Notes under the pieces: generated by a model | Told to the model about the DNA's origin: nothing | Database searches by the model: none | Seen by the model: the letters and a program-made list of their open reading frames with translations, nothing else | Part shown: positions 6,061 through 9,741 of the stretch, one piece after another | Position numbering within the stretch: position 1 is the stretch's first letter | Layout: each line of letters opens with the position of its first letter | Made by a program: the position numbers and the translations under genes | DNA from: Candidatus Woesearchaeota archaeon | GTDB lineage: Archaea > Nanobdellota > Nanobdellia > Woesearchaeales > GW2011-AR15 | Direction: 5' to 3' | Length of the DNA: 9,741 nucleotides | NCBI GenBank assembly: GCA_023701075.1 | Contig: JAMPXQ010000043.1 | Coordinates: forward strand, 1-9,741

Positions 6061-7278
6061 ATGAGGCTTAAGATAATCCCGAAGATCCAGCTGAAGTTCT
6101 ATCCATCTCAGTTAGCCAGATCATGCTTTTCAAAACAAGGGATAGTTGATTTTGAGGCAGCTTTTTCAAGAAAGACAGGTATCAAGTATTGCGCTGCAGC
6201 ATATACTGGAAGAGCAGCCTTGATTGCGATATTGAGTTCATTAGGTCTAAAGAAAGGAGACGAGATAATTCTTCCGGCATTCACATTTGTAGGTTTGGCG
6301 CATATAATCGCAGATATGGGGTTTAAGCCGGTATTTGCTGATGTTTCAAGTGAAACACTGAATATCGACCCGGAAAAGATTGAGGAACTGATCACGCAAA
6401 AGACAAAGGTACTGTTGATTGTCCATAACATGGGGAACCCATGCGAGATGGATGAGATTGTAAGGATTTGCCGCAGGAACAAGCTCATTCTTATAGAAGA
6501 CTGCGCCCATAGTCTTGGTTCAAGATACAAAGGAAAACTTGTAGGGACATTTGGGCATGCCTCGATATTTTCATTCCATTATTCAAAGATAATAAATACT
6601 TTCTGGGGTGGCATGGCATGCACCAATAGTAAGAAGCTTGCAAGCAAGATAGCTAAGACTGTCAAGTCATTCAAAGTCCAGACTAAATCGCAGCTGCTAT
6701 CAAGGCTGGAAATATCCTTTCTCCAGGCAATAGTCACAAGCCCTATTGTATATTCAACCATATTTTATCCAGTGAATATGTTATTTGAGAAGATAAGAGG
6801 AGAAGATATAATAGAGACGCTGTTCAAGCTGAAGCCTCAGGATATGGAGACGCATAAGTATCAGTTCACTGATTTCCAGGCAAGGATAGGGATATTAGAA
6901 TTAAAAAAAGTAGAAGATTATAACAGGACAAGGATAGATTACCTGAAAGAATTCAGAGAGATTCTAGGGAAAAAGGTAAGACTGCAGAAGAATTTGAAAG
7001 ACGCAAAATTCATCCCTCTCCAGCTTGTTATATTCAGTAAGGATAAGCTGAGACTTATAGCCTATCTGAAGAAGAATAAGGTAGAGGCAAAAGATTTCTA
7101 CATCACCTATATCCCTTCAATTGAAAGGTTCTCAAGATGCAGGAACAATAGCCTGGTTGCAAAAAGGATCGCGGACGAAATAATCTATTTCCCAACATTT
7201 CAATACCAAAGTGAAAAAGATATAAGATATATTGCAGCCAAGATCCTTAGTTATAACGATAATACTCCTGCAAGATAG
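6061..7278 (+). CDS. DegT/DnrJ/EryC1/StrS-family PLP aminotransferase
   Basis: A 405-residue aspartate-aminotransferase-fold enzyme of the sugar aminotransferase family, which moves an amino group, usually from glutamate, to a keto sugar-nucleotide. Motifs: AYTGRAAL (47-54) for PLP phosphate, GDEIILPAFTFVG (66-78), EDCAHS (146-151) with Asp147 facing the pyridine nitrogen, and SFHYSKIINTFWGG (171-184) with Lys176 as the Schiff-base lysine. The C-terminal IYFPTF (375-380) corresponds to the family's late substrate-side motif. Residues 205-265 form an unusually hydrophobic insert (LEISFLQAIVTSPIVYSTIF is part of it) that may touch the membrane or a partner. The start is fixed by GGGGTG 5 nt upstream. 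Its product could be an amino sugar for the surface glycan made with the adjacent GT2. The last 32 bp overlap the end of the convergent gene. The exact substrate is unknown. Confidence 0.88.
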   Translation: MRLKIIPKIQLKFYPSQLARSCFSKQGIVDFEAAFSRKTGIKYCAAAYTGRAALIAILSSLGLKKGDEIILPAFTFVGLAHIIADMGFKPVFADVSSETLNIDPEKIEELITQKTKVLLIVHNMGNPCEMDEIVRICRRNKLILIEDCAHSLGSRYKGKLVGTFGHASIFSFHYSKIINTFWGGMACTNSKKLASKIAKTVKSFKVQTKSQLLSRLEISFLQAIVTSPIVYSTIFYPVNMLFEKIRGEDIIETLFKLKPQDMETHKYQFTDFQARIGILELKKVEDYNRTRIDYLKEFREILGKKVRLQKNLKDAKFIPLQLVIFSKDKLRLIAYLKKNKVEAKDFYITYIPSIERFSRCRNNSLVAKRIADEIIYFPTFQYQSEKDIRYIAAKILSYNDNTPAR

Positions 7279-7738
7279 GGTCTTGGAGCTCCCATGGCGT
7301 ATCAGGGAATAGGTCTGGACCTGCATCCTGTTTAGTATAGGTATTATTCTTGAAGACAAAGAAATGTATGCTTTGGCCTGTCTGCGGGATAGTTATAGAA
7401 TATTTCCCCGCATGGGTCTGGTTTACTGGATAGATGAAATTTTTCGATGCTCCTGATTCAATTATGATGGATTCAGTCCATAACACACTATATCCGGACT
7501 CATCCTCTCTGCCTAGGATCAAATCGGCCGGTATATCATCATCATGTGCATTTCTTAATCCAAAAGACAATATGAATCCGGTTGTTGATTCTTTAGAGGG
7601 CAGGTTCTTATGATCACTGAGATATAGTTCTAAAGAGCCTTCTCTCTTCATGTCAGCAAGGATGAAGGGAAAGATCAGCATCGCACTGATTATCAAACCG
7701 ATTGCTCCATAGGTGAATATATCTTGAGAGGATGTCAT
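7247..7738 (-). CDS. Membrane-anchored extracellular Ig-like protein, C-terminal half of a split DUF1616 protein
   Basis: A 163-residue protein with one membrane segment (about residues 9-28, YGAIGLIISAMLIFPFILA) and a beta-rich extracytoplasmic domain (about 34-145). It resembles the C-terminal part of DUF1616 proteins, where a membrane helix leads into a short beta-sandwich that begins with an FTEFY-like strand and includes a variable loop; here LELYLSD, then ILSFGLRN and SGASKNFIYPV. Sequons NQT (106-108) and NNT (141-143) could be glycosylated. The tail (PDTPWELQDPILQEYYRYN) is acidic/aromatic and unique here. The ATG at 7738 is preferred over one at 7780 because it forms an ATGA overlap with the preceding stop and has AAGGAG (7750-7745) 6 nt upstream. 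The family match is from memory of the fold pattern and is moderate. Its 3' end overlaps the aminotransferase gene by 32 bp. Confidence 0.65.
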   Translation of the reverse strand: MTSSQDIFTYGAIGLIISAMLIFPFILADMKREGSLELYLSDHKNLPSKESTTGFILSFGLRNAHDDDIPADLILGREDESGYSVLWTESIIIESGASKNFIYPVNQTHAGKYSITIPQTGQSIHFFVFKNNTYTKQDAGPDLFPDTPWELQDPILQEYYRYN

Positions 7739-8007
7739 TTTCGTCTCCTTGCCAAAAGAATGACAAAAAACAATAGGCATAGGGATATCAATAAAATGAT
7801 GACAGTGAGTTTTTGGTATCCGCCGGTAGATAAGAATAATTCTTTGTTTCCGCCAAGAAAGAATCCTACTACGACATCTAGGATTATGGAGTAAGCTATT
7901 GAAAGGATAATCCTTTCTATTGGGACAATATCCTTATGGATTATTAGACTTAGCAGATAGCCAGGAAGGAATAATACTAAGATGACGCTCAAGAGGAATC
8001 CTATCAC
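7735..8007 (-). CDS. Small three-helix membrane protein, N-terminal half of a split DUF1616 protein
   Basis: A 90-residue, very hydrophobic protein with three likely membrane helices (about 2-22, 31-51 and 67-86) and a positive C-terminus (ARRRK), which should lie in the cytoplasm. The N-terminal pattern LFLPGYLLSLI (12-22), then IER (30-32) and a helix of ILSIAYSIIL type, is the signature seen at the start of DUF1616 membrane proteins (FLPGY followed by IER and LSFG-like). A normal DUF1616 protein is about 300 residues with an extracytoplasmic domain after the helices; here that domain is in the next gene. The start is a GTG at 8007 forming a GTGA overlap with the upstream stop, with AGGAGG (8020-8015) 7 nt before it. 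The protein is probably part of a membrane complex with its neighbours. Function is not known. Confidence 0.68.
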   Translation of the reverse strand: MIGFLLSVILVLFLPGYLLSLIIHKDIVPIERIILSIAYSIILDVVVGFFLGGNKELFLSTGGYQKLTVIILLISLCLLFFVILLARRRK

Positions 8008-9741
8008 CTCGATCCCTCCTTATTATGATAGATGGTTATCTTCCCATCATCATATATTTTGCTTGTCTTATTAGATGAATCAAATTTAGCATTATACGAT
8101 GGGTCGAGCGGTTCTCCCATCAAATAGCTTGGAAGATGATACACATCATCATTTGTGATTATATAATCAAGTTTCTGCCTTCTCATTGTCTGTTCATAGC
8201 TGCCTACCCATACAGGCCATCTTAAGAATTTCTTCTCATAATCTTCTTTTGAAGACAGGTACATTATCCTTGAATATTCAGTGAGTGCGCTGTCATAGTT
8301 GAAATAACTGCCATAGATGTCAAAGATGGATTTATCCCCTATTATCGTGGCATCTGGGTCATTCTGCTGCAGCCACCTGGCAGAATCATATATTCTCTGG
8401 TTCTTGTATTCCATGAATTCCATGACCATCTTGCTGTCAGATCTAGGGTAGAGGACAGTTGGATGATAATTCGTAAGGAGGCCGCCTAGATAAATGAGGA
8501 ACACAAGAGCGATCTTAGCTATGAAGAATGCTTTCCCTTGCAGCATGAAGAATCGTTTTGAAGCGAGGAATATGGCTAATAAGACAGATATTCCTATCAA
8601 AGGGAACCAAGAAAATACATTGGTGAAAGTTGTCCATTTAGTCATGGCCAAAGCCAATGTCAATATATAGCCTATGCCGCAGAAGGTCATGAAATAGATG
8701 AAGAAGCCAGGATTGCTGAAATAGTCTTGTGAAGATAAGGACTTCTTGAATAGTTCAAAAATAAGATATGTTGCAATGACGCCGGCAACCAGGACAATGA
8801 GTGCCTGTGAGAGATAGATGGCAAAAGATTCGCTCAGGTTATACACAAAAGGGCTTTTTACAGCAGCAATGCCCGCAGGTTTTGATATCAGGTTGGATGC
8901 ATCAAATATGTATGTGACAATGGATTTCAGATAAGTCAGATTAGTATGTGTGTGCTTTCCTGAAAATAAAGCAAAATCAGTCGCAATATAGATGACCAGG
9001 TAGATGAATGCGTTCTTTATGAATAGCTTATTTAGGCCATTCTCTTTGTAGCTGCTTTTCTGCAGCAGGCCAAGTGCGAGATTATAGCAAAGATAAAACA
9101 TGGCACCGCATATCATGAATATCAGGTAGAACATTGCCATTGAGTGGTCTGATATGACAATCATTATCTGAGATAAGAGATAAATGAGATGCCATTGCTT
9201 CTTTTTCTCAATGATATTCATCAAAGAATAGAGTGCAAGGAGCAAGAAGAAGACGCCAAGAAGCCTTCTGGAGATCGTAAGGACCCTCAGTCTTGGAGTG
9301 ATGATATATAAGAAGATAGCAATATATGAAAGATAATGGTATTTCTTGGAAAATATCTTTCCGATGATCAAAAAAGTCAGGATGAGTATGGCTGCTTTCA
9401 TGAATGCCAAAAAGAAATACTTGGCAATCACATGCACGCTGACATCAGAGACTAGTGATAAGAAGCCCATGGTGAAATGGATAGATGGATTATACCCATA
9501 GTAATCTTCAGCATAGCCAGTCCCCATGCGCGGATCCCAGAATCTATTATTCATCAGGAGCTCTGAATACTGCGTCTCAAACCCGCTGTCCCTATCGACC
9601 TGATATATCTGTGGATAGTTGAAAGCATATATGCTCAAGATAAACAAATCAAGAGTGATGAGAGCTATCAATTTGTTCTTGTCTTTTCGCTGGAACATCA
9701 ATAGGAAAGTCACTAGGACTACAGAGATGAACGTCATATAG
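8004..9741 (-). CDS. Large multi-pass membrane protein, putative GT-C type glycosyltransferase (5' end at window edge)
   Basis: At least 577 residues with roughly 12 hydrophobic segments up to residue 423, then a soluble C-terminal domain (about 425-577). The first loop carries acidic residues after the first helices (YQVDRDSGFE, 45-54), followed by RMGTGYAEDYYGYNPSIHF, a layout typical of GT-C enzymes that use lipid-linked sugar donors on the outer side of the membrane. ISDHSMAMFYL (195-205) resembles the SH/DH element in a later helix of such proteins. The C-terminal segment NKTSKIYDDGKITIYHN resembles the closing beta motif (KVYDNG-x-IY) of archaeal and bacterial membrane mannosyltransferase-like proteins. 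No catalytic assignment is certain. An ATG at 9737 is present, but the frame is open to the window edge, so the true start may lie outside. Its stop overlaps the GTG of the next gene by 4 bp. Confidence 0.72.
   Translation of the reverse strand, partial: YMTFISVVLVTFLLMFQRKDKNKLIALITLDLFILSIYAFNYPQIYQVDRDSGFETQYSELLMNNRFWDPRMGTGYAEDYYGYNPSIHFTMGFLSLVSDVSVHVIAKYFFLAFMKAAILILTFLIIGKIFSKKYHYLSYIAIFLYIITPRLRVLTISRRLLGVFFLLLALYSLMNIIEKKKQWHLIYLLSQIMIVISDHSMAMFYLIFMICGAMFYLCYNLALGLLQKSSYKENGLNKLFIKNAFIYLVIYIATDFALFSGKHTHTNLTYLKSIVTYIFDASNLISKPAGIAAVKSPFVYNLSESFAIYLSQALIVLVAGVIATYLIFELFKKSLSSQDYFSNPGFFIYFMTFCGIGYILTLALAMTKWTTFTNVFSWFPLIGISVLLAIFLASKRFFMLQGKAFFIAKIALVFLIYLGGLLTNYHPTVLYPRSDSKMVMEFMEYKNQRIYDSARWLQQNDPDATIIGDKSIFDIYGSYFNYDSALTEYSRIMYLSSKEDYEKKFLRWPVWVGSYEQTMRRQKLDYIITNDDVYHLPSYLMGEPLDPSYNAKFDSSNKTSKIYDDGKITIYHNKEGSR

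Noticed and set aside
1..9741. CRISPR arrays, tRNA or rRNA genes, insertion sequences, attachment sites
   Set aside because: Nearly all of the window is coding, the spacers are under 130 bp, and no regularly spaced repeats, cloverleaf-like elements, transposase motifs or flanking direct repeats were seen by eye.

Overview
The window looks like a piece of an archaeal chromosome, most likely from a DPANN-type lineage (Woesearchaeota/Pacearchaeota-like). This is inferred from an archaeal-type glutamyl-tRNA synthetase with the archaeal N-terminal extension, a single-domain histone-fold protein, TATA boxes 24-25 nt before first-gene start codons (leaderless pattern), GGTG-type Shine-Dalgarno sites before operon-internal genes, and very compact packing. 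No 16S gene or other taxonomic marker is present, so the lineage is not proven.

Layout: (1) 1-457, + strand: a possible C-terminal scrap of a truncated gene, then an unrecognised basic coiled-coil protein. (2) 458-2309, - strand: glutamyl-tRNA synthetase followed 13 nt later by a 54-residue histone-like protein; the gltX stop codon is fused to the ribosome-binding site of the histone gene. (3) 2310-2432: divergent promoter region. (4) 2433-3431, + strand: a double-SIS sugar-phosphate isomerase/deaminase with no glutaminase domain. (5) 3453-5138, - strand: MutL with a complete ATPase and a complete endonuclease signature. (6) 5139-5257: divergent promoter region containing nested inverted repeats. 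(7) 5258-7278, + strand: a GT2 glycosyltransferase and a DegT/DnrJ-type PLP aminotransferase. (8) 7247-9741, - strand: a large multi-pass membrane protein, probably a GT-C type glycosyltransferase and possibly cut at its 5' end by the window edge, then two small genes that look like the two halves of a DUF1616 membrane protein. The three genes overlap by 4 bp each.

How it fits together: 5258-9741 reads as a surface-glycan or glycoprotein module. GT2 would load a sugar on a lipid or nucleotide-linked intermediate, the aminotransferase would make an amino sugar, and the GT-C and DUF1616 proteins would act at the membrane and cell exterior. The SIS enzyme, linking fructose-6-P and glucosamine-6-P, would feed amino-sugar supply. 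The other genes serve translation, chromatin and mismatch repair.

No tRNA, rRNA, CRISPR array, insertion sequence or phage gene was seen. The most interesting points are the split DUF1616 pair, the GluRS that lacks a recognisable KMSKS motif, the minimal histone without helix 3, the start-site puzzle of the SIS gene, and the inverted repeats around the mutL promoter.
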